From: Bradyrhizobium lablabi
Lineage (GTDB): Bacteria > Pseudomonadota > Alphaproteobacteria > Rhizobiales > Xanthobacteraceae
Length of the DNA stretch: 64,000 bases
Assembly: GCF_018131005.1 (NCBI RefSeq)
Contig: NZ_JAFCJK010000007.1
Coordinates: 186,001 to 250,000 of the forward strand
Direction of reading: 5' to 3'
Numbering within the stretch: the first letter of the stretch is position 1; every line of letters begins with the position of its first letter. The notes below the pieces were generated by a model. The model made no database searches and was not told the DNA's origin. It was given only the letters and a program-made list of their open reading frames with translations. A program made the translations under genes and the position numbers. Below are positions 1 to 7,960 of this stretch, piece by piece.

Positions 1-436
1 GCACCAGGAAGCCCTCGCCGGCGCCACCCTGGTTCTGCTGGAAACTGGTCGGCGCCGCACCGAGCCGCGGATCGAGGCCGCCGCCCATCGAGGCGTTGCG
101 GACCGCAACCGCAAATTCCGCGACGCTGCGGAAACCGGCGGTCCGCTCCGGATTGACATCGTTGACGACGGTCGCAAGCGCCGGACCGCCGAGCGAGGCC
201 GCACCGAACAACGCGGCGCGGCGGATCTTCTTTTCCTCAGCCGCGACCTGCTGGTCGAGCTCGGCGACCTCTTTCTCGAGACCGTCGACCTTGGCCTCGA
301 GCTGCGCGAGCTGGGTCGACTCGGCCTCGGTCAAGCCGTCTTTGCCGAGCAGCGCGTTCAGCTGCTCGAGCGCGGTTTTGCCGTCCTTTGCCTTGTCGGC
401 GCGGGCCTGGCGCAGCTTCTTGATGTCCACTCGCAT
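1..436 (-). CDS. Phage major capsid protein, HK97 type (N-terminal part, cut by window edge)
   Basis: This is the shell protein of a tailed phage; only the first 145 codons lie in the window. The translation starts MRVDIKKLRQARADKAKDG and its first 75 or so residues are charged and heptad-like, as in the scaffolding (delta) domain of HK97-type capsid proteins. It then passes through RTAGFRSVAEFAVAVRNAS and GGLDPRLGAAP to QGGAGEGFLV, where the mature coat domain normally begins. An AGGAG sits about 10 bases before the ATG. In this phage type the gene normally follows portal and prohead protease directly, and here it follows them at a distance of 1.9 kb. The identity rests on this architecture and the context rather than on the missing C-terminal domain. 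Confidence 0.75.
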   Translation of the reverse strand, partial: MRVDIKKLRQARADKAKDGKTALEQLNALLGKDGLTEAESTQLAQLEAKVDGLEKEVAELDQQVAAEEKKIRRAALFGAASLGGPALATVVNDVNPERTAGFRSVAEFAVAVRNASMGGGLDPRLGAAPTSFQQNQGGAGEGFLV

Positions 437-843
437 GGATCAAAAACTCCTGGTTGGTTGGTGGGATTTTGCCTGGACGGAGAAAGAGCCCGCGTTCCCG
501 CTGTCCAGGCGACGGCGCGGGTCGAGCAACTCAAAAACTGGAACGGGAACGGCTTTCGGCCGAACGCGCCCTACTCGCGATCAACCGCCAGAAATTCGGT
601 TCGACTGTGATGTCCGCCTTCGGGGGTTAATGCGGAAGCGGCCACGATGCTGGCTGATGCCGCCTTTTGACCCAAACCGGTCATCGCGGCCGGTGGCCTG
701 GTTTGATTTTAGCCCTTCAACTTTTGTGCTGGCGCCGCCCTGCTTCCTGATGCACACTGAACCCGTCACCGCCCAGCCCATGGCATCTATCGGTGATGAG
801 ACCGCCGGTCGCGCTCCCGCCCCCTTGAACGTGGAGCAGCCCC
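437..843. other. Gene-free stretch upstream of the capsid gene, possible IS66 remnant
   Basis: I see no intact gene. In one plus-strand frame around 524-602 the reading KLERERLSAERALLAINRQ followed by KFG resembles the N-terminal region of an IS66-type TnpC, and it stops being similar at about 605. From there to about 700 the text (TGTCCGCCTTCGGGGG, TTTTGACCCAAACCGG) resembles decayed intergenic repeat sequence seen elsewhere in the window. Both readings are weak. Confidence 0.3.
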
Positions 844-1041
844 ATGCAACGGCACAGTTCCCAGCAAACCGCCCCCGAAAGAAAGCATCCTGGCGATGAA
901 GCGAAGCGCTTGCGCAAGGAAGCCCGAGGCACCCCGCCTGGCGTTGAGCGGGAACGACTGCTCCGCAGAGCCAGCCAAGCCGAGACGGCTGCTCACATCA
1001 CTGAGTGGCTATCGTCACGGGGATTGAAGCCGCCGAGGTAA
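844..1041 (+). CDS. Small hypothetical protein, AAHITEWLSSRGLKPP family
   Basis: This 65-residue basic protein is of unknown function. Its C-terminal half (LLRRASQAETAAHITEWLSS, then RGLKPP) is clearly related to the product of 2068-2268 (LLRKIRQLETASHMNEWLTS, then PGLRPP), so two members of one family sit in the same 1.9-kb block. GGAG lies 9 bases before the ATG. Proteins of this pattern are common in Bradyrhizobium chromosomes, which suggests that this block is host-derived DNA inside the prophage. The shared C-terminus supports real coding; no function can be assigned. Confidence 0.6.
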   Translation: MQRHSSQQTAPERKHPGDEAKRLRKEARGTPPGVERERLLRRASQAETAAHITEWLSSRGLKPPR

Positions 1042-1088
1042 AGCCGCCTCAGTTGGAGGCTGGCGCCCGCACAGCAAGGGATCTCCCA

Positions 1089-1367
1089 ATGAACTATCGC
1101 GGCATAGATTTTATGGTGGTCCAGTCGCTCTCACCCAGGGGTTGGAGGTGGTCTGTCAACCTAGGTCACAAGGAGGCAAGCGGCACCCAGCCTGATCGGG
1201 AGGGCGCGCTCAGCAAGGCAAAAAGAAGCATCGACGATTTGATCAGGAAGCGAAAGCGCGCCGAAGAACAAGCCTGCGTGCGGCCGTCACCAGACGATTT
1301 GACTCGTAGTGTCGGGATGATTCCAAAGCAGCCAAAGCACGATGGCAAAAGTGAATGCCCAAACTAA
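1089..1367 (+). CDS. Small hypothetical protein (MNYRGIDF family)
   Basis: The product is 92 residues, beginning MNYRGIDFMVVQSLSPRGWR and continuing as a hydrophilic, helix-rich tail (ALSKAKRSIDDLIRKRKRAEEQ). The MNYRGID...WRWSV opening is a recurrent small-protein type in Bradyrhizobium. An upstream in-frame start at 1005 exists but would add 28 residues that overlap the previous gene, so the ATG at 1089 is preferred. Function is unknown. It belongs to the non-phage insert between protease and capsid genes. Confidence 0.55.
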   Translation: MNYRGIDFMVVQSLSPRGWRWSVNLGHKEASGTQPDREGALSKAKRSIDDLIRKRKRAEEQACVRPSPDDLTRSVGMIPKQPKHDGKSECPN

Positions 1368-1416
1368 ACCCATCTGAAGATCCCGTCTCAAAGTTTGTGC
1401 CCACGACTCTCGTGCT

Positions 1417-1629
1417 TCAGATCGGGCCAGAGACTTGTTCCGTTGGAGTTGCTCGTGAAGTGTGCTGATCTCTTTGAAGCGCGGCAAAGCGATCAAGCTG
1501 GCCCGCCAGGCCTCGAAAGGTTCTCGCGATATTCTTGAGGACAGAAGCGCACTCATTCGAAACGCCGGGCTGAGCAGCGCGACGAAGGTACTCAGTCGCA
1601 TACTCTTCGCATTTTGCTGCACTCAACAT
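1417..1629 (-). CDS. Small hypothetical protein (MLSAAKCEEYATEY family), possibly frameshifted
   Basis: The product is 70 residues, MLSAAKCEEYATEYLRRAAQ with GVSNECASVLKNIARTFRGL following. This resembles a Bradyrhizobium family of short proteins with a cysteine near the start and a conserved Ala-Arg-Thr/Ser-Phe segment. In the neighbouring frame the DNA stays open for another 43 codons after this stop and encodes a plausible coiled segment plus a transmembrane helix (LQMGLVWAFTFAIVLWLLW, ending near 1287). The gene may therefore once have been longer and have suffered a frameshift at about 1460-1480. Function is unknown. Confidence 0.45.
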   Translation of the reverse strand: MLSAAKCEEYATEYLRRAAQPGVSNECASVLKNIARTFRGLAGQLDRFAALQRDQHTSRATPTEQVSGPI

Positions 1630-1759
1630 GAACCATCTCCGAAATTGCCATCTTGGTACTATTCGTTGCGGCCGAGGTCGGCGCGCCGCGCTTCGGGAGA
1701 TGATGGATGAAGAACAGACTGCCGATCAGCATGACGGCAGCCAGGACAACTGCCAGCAT
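1592..1759 (-). CDS. Possible small membrane protein
   Basis: A 55-residue reading starts MLAVVLAAVMLIGSLFFIHH, a convincing single transmembrane helix, followed by a polar tail. It overlaps the start of the gene at 1417-1629 in another frame and has no clear ribosome binding site. It could be real or a chance hydrophobic reading, hence the low confidence. Confidence 0.3.
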   Translation of the reverse strand: MLAVVLAAVMLIGSLFFIHHLPKRGAPTSAATNSTKMAISEMVHVECSKMRRVCD

Positions 1760-2067
1760 ACGCTGACCAGCGATGGTTCTTCCATTGCAGCCCCCGTAGC
1801 CGCGAGACAGCAACCATCAAACTCCGTTGGTCGATTTGCGTTCCTACCTCGGAAAAAATAGGCAGGCTCGATGCAGCAAAGGAAAAACCCGGTCCAACAG
1901 GACCGGGCCCTTCAGGATTCAGTGCCTATGGATGATCAAGCTGTCGTGGCTACTTAGCATCGCCGAATGCCGCAAATGTTCGCTATGGAACTGAATCCCG
2001 GGAGTCTGCGTATTAAGATCGCACTTGCAAAACCCTGCGGTTAGGACCCGCATGCAGGAGACATGTC

Positions 2068-2268
2068 ATGAAGCGTCGCCGGTCTGCTCCCCATTCATTT
2101 GAAGAAATTCTCGCCGCCGAGATGGCCAAGCTGGAAGCCCAAGTTGCCCAGCTCAAACCTGGTCCCCAAAGGGACGGGCTGCTCAGGAAAATCCGCCAGC
2201 TGGAGACTGCTTCTCACATGAACGAGTGGCTCACCTCTCCGGGGCTTCGACCACCAGAACCGGCGTAG
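2068..2268 (+). CDS. Small hypothetical protein, paralogue of 844-1041
   Basis: This 66-residue protein starts MKRRRSAPHSFEEILAAEMA and has a helix-rich middle and the conserved tail ASHMNEWLTSPGLRPP. It has a strong AGGAGA 9 bases before the ATG. It shares its C-terminal half with the protein at 844-1041. It lies just outside the end of the prophage protease gene (stop at 2305, opposite strand), so it marks the right edge of the non-phage block. Function is unknown. Confidence 0.6.
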   Translation: MKRRRSAPHSFEEILAAEMAKLEAQVAQLKPGPQRDGLLRKIRQLETASHMNEWLTSPGLRPPEPA

Positions 2269-2304
2269 AGGACCGGACACGACGTCCTCGCTTCCGGCTG
2301 ATCC

Positions 2305-3177
2305 TTATTCGAACGCCAGCGCCGATCGCCGGCGCGAGCTCGGCCGCGTCGAGCGCTGCTGCATCATGCCGCCGATGATCTGGTCGAGCGTCGCGATGCG
2401 GTCGGCCATGCCGCGCGTCACCGCCTCGCGCGCGCCGACCATGCGGCCCTGACCGAACTCCTCGCGGACCTTGGTCTGCGTCACGCGCCGGCCGCTCGCG
2501 ACCGTCTTGATGAAATCGGCACCGGCCTCGTTTGCGCGGCCCTGCAGATAGGCGCGCGCCTCGTCCGACAGGGGCGCAAACGGATGCGCCTCGTTTTTCA
2601 TCGGCGACTGCTCGGAGCGGACGATCGTCATCTTGACGCCGAGCTGCTCGAGGTACCCGGAAATGTCCTGGTGCATGATCATCGCGCCGATCGAGCCGAC
2701 GTCCGCAGAGGGCGTCATGACGAGCTCGGTGCCCTGCGATGCGATCCAGTAGGCTGCAGATGCGGCGAGCGTGTTTGCAATCGCGACGACCGGCTTTTTA
2801 GCTGCTGCCGCGGCAACCGCGCTTGCAGCCTCGACCGTGCCGGAGACGGTGCCGCCGGGACTGTCGACGTCGAGGATGATGCCGGCGACGTCGGGATCAT
2901 CAGCTGCGCGCGCGACCTGCGACGCGATGCCCGAGAGGCTCGAGCCGAACCAGCTGCCGCGTGGCGTCAGTCCGCCGGCGATCGAGACAAGCGCGATCTT
3001 GCTCGGCGCCGAGCTCGAGGCCGCGGCCGGCGCCGCAGCGATCGCCGCCTGGCGCTGTCCGGCGCGCGCCAGGCAATCGGCGAGCGCGGCGACCTCGAGC
3101 GCGACCAGCGCGTCGATCGCCGTGATCTGCGCGAGCACCTGGCGCAGATCCGGCGCCGCGGTTTCAATCTTGATCAT
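2305..3177 (-). CDS. Phage prohead protease, S49 (SppA/ClpP-fold) family
   Basis: This is a serine protease of the SppA type that tailed phages use to cut the capsid scaffold. The 290-residue product has an Ala-rich N-terminus, a GIILDVDSPGGTVSG loop that forms the oxyanion hole, and the nucleophile region ANTLAASAAYWIAS, in which the Ser of ASAAYW is the expected nucleophile. A general-base Lys is expected near VKMTIVRSEQSPMKN. It overlaps the portal gene by 14 bases, consistent with translational coupling in portal-protease-capsid order. The C-terminus (RSTRPSSRRRSALAFE) is basic. The capsid gene that should follow lies 1.9 kb further on. Confidence 0.85.
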   Translation of the reverse strand: MIKIETAAPDLRQVLAQITAIDALVALEVAALADCLARAGQRQAAIAAAPAAASSSAPSKIALVSIAGGLTPRGSWFGSSLSGIASQVARAADDPDVAGIILDVDSPGGTVSGTVEAASAVAAAAAKKPVVAIANTLAASAAYWIASQGTELVMTPSADVGSIGAMIMHQDISGYLEQLGVKMTIVRSEQSPMKNEAHPFAPLSDEARAYLQGRANEAGADFIKTVASGRRVTQTKVREEFGQGRMVGAREAVTRGMADRIATLDQIIGGMMQQRSTRPSSRRRSALAFE

Positions 3178-4507
3178 CGTTGCCGTCCTCGTTTGGAGAG
3201 CTGCCGCTCTGGTCGCCGGCCTCGTCGTCGCCCCGCGCGCCGCCGGCGGAATCCTTTGTCAGCGGATTTTTGTACTCGTCGCCGCCTGGATCGGTCCGCG
3301 GCGACATGTTCTCCCAGCGGAGAATATCGTTTGCGGAGAGCCATTCGCCTTGGCGGCCGATGAGATAGGCGCGGTAACGGTTGAGCAAATCGCCGCGCAG
3401 CAGGCCGGCGAAATTGAATTCAAAGAACAGCGCGCCGTTTTCATTGTCGAGCAGCAGGTCGCGCTCGATCGCCTGCTCGATCTCGATCGCGAGCGGCGCC
3501 AGGCAACCGACAACGAACTCGAGCGACTGCTGCTCGATATTGTTGTTGGTCGCGCGCTTGAGGCGCGAGGCGCGATGCGGCGGATAACTCCATAAGCCAA
3601 ACACCGCCGTGTCGGCCGCGTCCTCGGTCTCGAGCAGCTGCGCCTCGGAATTCGTCACTTTGATCGGATTATATTTGACGCCATGCGTCAAAAGCCGATC
3701 CTTGTGCCGGTTGCGACCAGTGCCGGCCGCGCGCCAGTTCTCCAGGAATTCCTGGCGATCGGCCTTGTCCTTGAACGTGCCGGGATGCTCGATCGTGCCG
3801 CCGGACTGGCCATTGTTCGCAAACCAGATATCGCCGTATTCATGCACGGCGATCGCGCGGGCAAACACGTTGCGTGCGCTGTGAAAGATCGGCTCGCCGA
3901 GCAGGCCGTCCTCGCGCAGCGGATTGCTCCTGATGTGCCAAAGCTCGTCCTCGCGGTACGTTGTCTGCTTGAGCTGCGCGCCCTGGACGATCGTCGCCGG
4001 CGGATTGAACGTGTAATAGAGCCGGCCGTCGAGGCCGCGCTCGACCAGCGCCAGGCGCCGCGGATGCAGCCAATCGAGACCGCCGACAGCGTAGAACTCC
4101 GAGGCGCGCGGATCTCCTGGCGGTAGGATCGCGCAATAGGAATTCCGGTAGAAGGACACATTCCAGGCGAGCTCGCCGATCAGCTCGGCCGGCGTCTGTC
4201 GATCGTTCGGCCGGCCGGCAATCAGTCTCGTGACGGGATGATCCGGCAGCGCCTGGCGCGCGCCGTTGGCGCCGCGGCGATAGACCGAGGCCGGCAGCGA
4301 TTTCATCGCCGAGGTCAGGCCATGCCGCACGGCCTGGACGGCGCCGAGCTGGCTTGCGTTGCTGTCATTCACCTCGACGCCGGCGAGCGACATGCGGCCG
4401 CCAAAATCCGCCCAGTATTTCGGATCGCTCATGTCGCGCGGCGCACCAGGATCGACCGCGTTGGCGACAGCGCGAAACGCCGAACCGAGCCCGCTCAAAA
4501 TTCCCAT
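3164..4507 (-). CDS. Phage portal protein, HK97 family
   Basis: The 447-residue product forms the dodecameric ring through which DNA enters the phage head. Family hallmarks include AVRHGLTSAMKSLPASVYRR near the N-terminus, a DELWHIRSNPLREDGLLGEP segment near residue 190, GHRASRLKRATNNNIEQQSL-like text (YPPHRASRLKRATNNNIEQQ) around residue 310, and an acidic C-terminus (DQSGSSPNEDGNDDQD). Length matches the family. Its ATG shares one base with the terminase stop (TGATG), and its 3' end overlaps the protease gene, so the three are translated as one unit. Confidence 0.9.
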   Translation of the reverse strand: MGILSGLGSAFRAVANAVDPGAPRDMSDPKYWADFGGRMSLAGVEVNDSNASQLGAVQAVRHGLTSAMKSLPASVYRRGANGARQALPDHPVTRLIAGRPNDRQTPAELIGELAWNVSFYRNSYCAILPPGDPRASEFYAVGGLDWLHPRRLALVERGLDGRLYYTFNPPATIVQGAQLKQTTYREDELWHIRSNPLREDGLLGEPIFHSARNVFARAIAVHEYGDIWFANNGQSGGTIEHPGTFKDKADRQEFLENWRAAGTGRNRHKDRLLTHGVKYNPIKVTNSEAQLLETEDAADTAVFGLWSYPPHRASRLKRATNNNIEQQSLEFVVGCLAPLAIEIEQAIERDLLLDNENGALFFEFNFAGLLRGDLLNRYRAYLIGRQGEWLSANDILRWENMSPRTDPGGDEYKNPLTKDSAGGARGDDEAGDQSGSSPNEDGNDDQD

Positions 4508-6264
4508 CAGATCACCGTCAGGATATCAGCGCCGGTCACCAACCTGCCGGCCGAGGGATTCCAGCTCATGAGGATCGCGGCCTGGAACAGCGCGATCAGC
4601 GGATCGATTTTCGCGCGCCCGGAGACGGCTTTCGTCACCATCACCGAATTGCCGCGCTGTTCGACCTTGGCGTTTCCGAGCACAAACGCCATCAGCAACA
4701 TGCCGCCGTGCCAGAACGTGCCATCCGACAGCTTGCGCTCGAGGCCGTACATCGCCGGCGCGAGCGCCGGTCCCTGCAGCAACCGGCGCAGCATGCCGTC
4801 GGTGACGCCGACGCCGGTCAACGCCTCAATGATCGCTGCCGCATTGTTCGGATCGATGCCGATCGCGTTTTTCTCCGGCAGCAGGCCTGAGGCGATGATC
4901 TGCGCGACGATCGCGCCGAGCTCCTCGACGTCCTGCGGCACCGGGCAGATCGAGATCTCCTGCGCGTCGGAAAAATCCAGCAGCTGCTGCGCGATGTCCT
5001 TGCGGACCTCGAGCACCTTCGGATTGGCCCAGGCGCGATACCAGGACAGCCATTCGCGCGTCTTGCGATCGCGGCCGATGACGGCCAGGCCGAGCAGGTC
5101 GTCAAGGCCGCCGCCGTCGATTCCGATCGTGACGACCTCGGAGCGCTCGAGCAGCGTCTCGAGCGTCAGGGTTTCGTCAACCGCGCCTTCCCAGAAATCG
5201 GCGCCGCGCCATCCCTCGTTGTTGATGCCAACGCCAATCTCGATATTGAGATGCTGCGAGGCCCAGACCTTGATTGCGTCGTCGCCTTTCTCGCGCTCGC
5301 TTTCCCAATCGGCGCGCAGGCTCGGCAGATGGATCGAGCGGCCGAGGTTCGGCATCACCATCGGCCAGGTCGCCGGGTCCTTCCAGCGCTCCTCGACGCC
5401 GGCAGCGCGCTCCTCGCGCGTCAGCGTCGCGATATCCTTCGGGAATTCGTAGAGCACCGGCAGCATTGGCCGAATGATCCGGCCGCGGTACTTCCCGTCG
5501 CGCACGTTGCGCGCAAATTTCAATTCCGATTTGAAAATGCCGGCCGGGATGTCGTCGCTTTGCGTCGTCGTCATGACGAGAAGGCCCTCCGGCGTCTTGT
5601 CGAGACCGCCGCGGATCTGCCGCAGCACCTTGCCGGCTTTCGCGTCCTTGCCGAGGATGTGGATCTCGTCGAGCAGCACGAAAAACAGACCCATCGCGCC
5701 GGTCAGGATGCGCAGATCGAAGGTTTTGACCTGCGCCTCGGCCTTCGTCACCAGGTCCTCGATCATCATCTCATGATCGTGGGTGCGGAAACGCCGCTTG
5801 AGATCAGCCGACTCCTCGATCATGCCGACCGCCTGGTCATAGGCGCGCACGGAAATCGCCTGCGTCGGTCCGACAAACAGCGCCTTGCCGCGCGGCCGAT
5901 GGTTCATCAGCATGGCGACGAGCAGCAGCGCGGCCGAGTTGGTCGTCTTGGAGGAGCCTTTCGGCACCAGCGCCAGGATATCGCGGATATGGCGGACCTG
6001 GCCGACCGGGTCCCAGCTGCCGAACGAGGCGCGGACGATGTCGCGGAACCATTGCCCCGACGCCGTCCGCATCTTCGGCTTGCCTGGAACGTCGGGCAGC
6101 TGCAGCTCGTCATAAAACGCCTGCGCCATGTCGGCCTCATCGGCAAACAGTGGCAGATTCGGCACCAGCGATTGGCCTTGGCGGATGCGCTCCTCCCAAT
6201 CGATGCAGGACAGATCCCACACGTGCGAGGTCGCGGGCGCAGCTTCGTCGATCGGCGTGAGCAT
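4507..6264 (-). CDS. Phage terminase large subunit
   Basis: This is the DNA-packaging motor: an N-terminal ATPase and a C-terminal RNase H-fold nuclease. The 585-residue product carries a Walker A variant (ALVPKGSSKTTNSAALLL, about residue 98), Walker B (LFFVLLDEIHIL, about residue 207), an ATPase coupling motif region (LLVMTTTQSDD), and acidic nuclease residues in VTIGIDGGGLDDLLGL. Length fits. The matching small terminase is at 10770-11267, separated by a 4.5-kb non-phage insert, whereas the two genes are normally adjacent. Confidence 0.9.
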   Translation of the reverse strand: MLTPIDEAAPATSHVWDLSCIDWEERIRQGQSLVPNLPLFADEADMAQAFYDELQLPDVPGKPKMRTASGQWFRDIVRASFGSWDPVGQVRHIRDILALVPKGSSKTTNSAALLLVAMLMNHRPRGKALFVGPTQAISVRAYDQAVGMIEESADLKRRFRTHDHEMMIEDLVTKAEAQVKTFDLRILTGAMGLFFVLLDEIHILGKDAKAGKVLRQIRGGLDKTPEGLLVMTTTQSDDIPAGIFKSELKFARNVRDGKYRGRIIRPMLPVLYEFPKDIATLTREERAAGVEERWKDPATWPMVMPNLGRSIHLPSLRADWESEREKGDDAIKVWASQHLNIEIGVGINNEGWRGADFWEGAVDETLTLETLLERSEVVTIGIDGGGLDDLLGLAVIGRDRKTREWLSWYRAWANPKVLEVRKDIAQQLLDFSDAQEISICPVPQDVEELGAIVAQIIASGLLPEKNAIGIDPNNAAAIIEALTGVGVTDGMLRRLLQGPALAPAMYGLERKLSDGTFWHGGMLLMAFVLGNAKVEQRGNSVMVTKAVSGRAKIDPLIALFQAAILMSWNPSAGRLVTGADILTVI

Positions 6265-6456
6265 TGATCTGGGGCTTGTGCTGATAGAAGGCGCGGAGAT
6301 TGTCGGCTTTCGGGAGCTAAGCCGAACTCTTCTGCTCAGTCAGAGCATTACCGGTTTTGACCCAAAGCTGGCATTCCTTGACACCACCGAAGTCTAAAAC
6401 CTCATTCAGCCTCACCGCTCCGGCCATGGAAAAAAATCACTTTCCGCTGCGAAGCC

Positions 6457-6470
6457 TTGAGCCAGATCAA
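6457..6470. promoter_or_regulatory. Perfect FixK/FNR box TTGA-N6-TCAA (upstream of 6537)
   Basis: TTGA GCCAGA TCAA is a perfect match to the anaerobox bound by FNR/FixK2 in rhizobia. Its centre lies about 73 bases before the ATG at 6537; if the site sits near -41 as in class II activation, the leader would be about 32 bases. Confidence 0.65.
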
Positions 6471-6536
6471 AGGTGATTTTCTGGGCCCTCAGAACCTGCG
6501 AGCAGGACCATCCTTTTGCGAGGGACTAGACTGTTC

Positions 6537-6800
6537 ATGGAGACTGCGATCTGGGCTTTTGTGATGGGGGGGCTGGTCGGTCTCATACTTTGGGGGTTCT
6601 CGAAATTTGCAATTTCGGCCGCACGTGGAGTGGAACGACGAACCGCCTTGGGCTTGCTCAGCGGAATTGCCATAGGCGCCGGAATTGTTCTCTTCGTTCA
6701 AGACTTTCTGATGCCGTTTGACACGCTGGGTACGGGCTTTGTGCTTGCCGTAATCGGCTCGTTAATCCTGCGGGCCCTTGCACAAGGCATCAGCCGTTGA
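6537..6800 (+). CDS. Small membrane protein, FixK-box controlled
   Basis: The 87-residue product has two or three hydrophobic helices: WAFVMGGLVGLILWGFSKFA, GLLSGIAIGAGIVLFVQDFL, and GTGFVLAVIGSLILRALAQG. No catalytic motif is visible, so it is an unidentified integral membrane protein. A TTG start at 6516 is also in frame, but the ATG at 6537 places the hydrophobic N-terminus correctly and follows GAGGGA at about 13 bases. The perfect TTGA-N6-TCAA box upstream suggests oxygen-responsive expression. It lies in the cargo block between the two terminase genes. Confidence 0.55.
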   Translation: METAIWAFVMGGLVGLILWGFSKFAISAARGVERRTALGLLSGIAIGAGIVLFVQDFLMPFDTLGTGFVLAVIGSLILRALAQGISR

Positions 6801-6858
6801 TCTCGTCCCGTTTGCTCGTGACCTTGGAGCGGACCTTTATGCGACCGAGCCGCATGCC

Positions 6859-7629
6859 CTAGTCAGGGATAACCGGCATGCTGGCCACCAGATCAATCAT
6901 GGGTCGCACGTCCTCCCTCAGGAATCCGCCACGTGGGGAATCCAGATCAACTATTACAAATATGACGAAAGCGATCAGCGTTGCTGTGATGAGGCTAGGC
7001 AAGCGAGACCGAAGCGGGTCAAGCCTGTTCGCGTAGCCTGAAAAGCCGCAGGCAGCAGCGCAAATCGCAAAGAGCGCGATCATTATTTCTTCCGGAATTT
7101 GGTTTCGCAGTTCTCCAAGACGCTTCGCTTGGTTGTCGATCATCTCGTTAAGCGACTGGATGTAGAGCAGACTGGGCACGATGTTGTCTTTGGTGGAAAG
7201 GGTCTTCACCTGCTGCCATAATTTCTCATGGATTTCGGCCGTACGAGCGTAAAACACCACCCGCGCTTTCTCGGTCGTGGTAAGGGCCGCCGTCCTCATC
7301 TGGGCATATTCCCGGAGCAACTTCAGTGCCTCTGTCCGGGTGGGCTCTGGCAGCAATTGCGCACGTAAGGCCGTGGTGCCTATTGCGTTGGCCAAAGCGA
7401 CTGTCGCTTCGCGTCGCGCCTCGAAACGCGTGAGCGCCATCAGAAAGCTAAAACCAACCATCAAGGCGACCATTCCGAGAAGCACTTGCTCCAGCGCGGC
7501 GATATGGTTGCTTACGCCTTTACCTTCATTCCGCTTGCCAAGGTGCTATCCGATTTCGTGCGCCAATAAGACAACGCCGACGCCACCAAGAAAAAGGAAG
7601 AGAAGGGAGTAGCCGCAAAGTTCCGCCAT
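6859..7629 (-). pseudogene. DUF4239 (bestrophin-like) membrane protein gene with in-frame amber stop
   Basis: Read from the ATG at 7629, the frame encodes MAELCGYSLLFLFLGGVGVV, then LLAHEIG, then a TAG at 7548-7546, and continues without further stops as HLGKRNEGKGVSNHIAALEQ and 208 more residues. The conserved C-terminal segment IVDLDSPRGGFLREDVRPMI is typical of the DUF4239 family, as are the N-terminal helix and the GKGVSNHIAALEQ motif on either side of the stop. Codon 28 is therefore a nonsense mutation unless it is suppressed. A GTG at 7485 could start a shortened 208-residue protein lacking the first helix. The family is of uncertain function. Confidence 0.75.
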
Positions 7630-7960
7630 GACCGCTCAACCCCAAGCCAACAGTTGCTATGTTGCTTTCATCGACGCGGCAACGTCCGTCGTTGCTATTC
7701 TATCGCAATCATCAACGCTTGGCACCGGGTGCCACGATGTCGCCTTCTGGTCCTGAACCGAAGTGTCCGTTGACTGCCGCCACGTCGGCTGTCGGGGGTA
7801 GACCGGACGAAAAGTCGCGCTGGCCTCGACCGCCGCTGTTGACCCGAAGCCGACGTTTCGGGGCCGTGGGCGGAAGCTTGATCTGGATCAACAGAAGCGC
7901 TGCGGCTTTGTGTCCGTGTAAGCGCCCACAAGGTTCTGACTCCTCCAAGAGGAGCTTCCA
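7630..7960. other. Intergenic region ahead of the arylsulfatase
   Basis: No gene is supported. It contains decayed intergenic-repeat-like text (about 7735-7865, with CCGAACCGAAGTGTCCGTTG and TTGACCCGAAGCC) and the FixK-type box at 7878-7891 listed separately. Confidence 0.5.
7878..7891. promoter_or_regulatory. Perfect FixK/FNR box TTGA-N6-TCAA (upstream of arylsulfatase)
   Basis: TTGA TCTGGA TCAA, itself almost fully palindromic, is centred about 76 bases before the ATG at 7961. The spacing is almost identical to that of the box at 6457 and its gene, which strengthens both. It suggests that the sulfatase is switched on at low oxygen by a FixK2/FNR-type activator. Confidence 0.7.
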
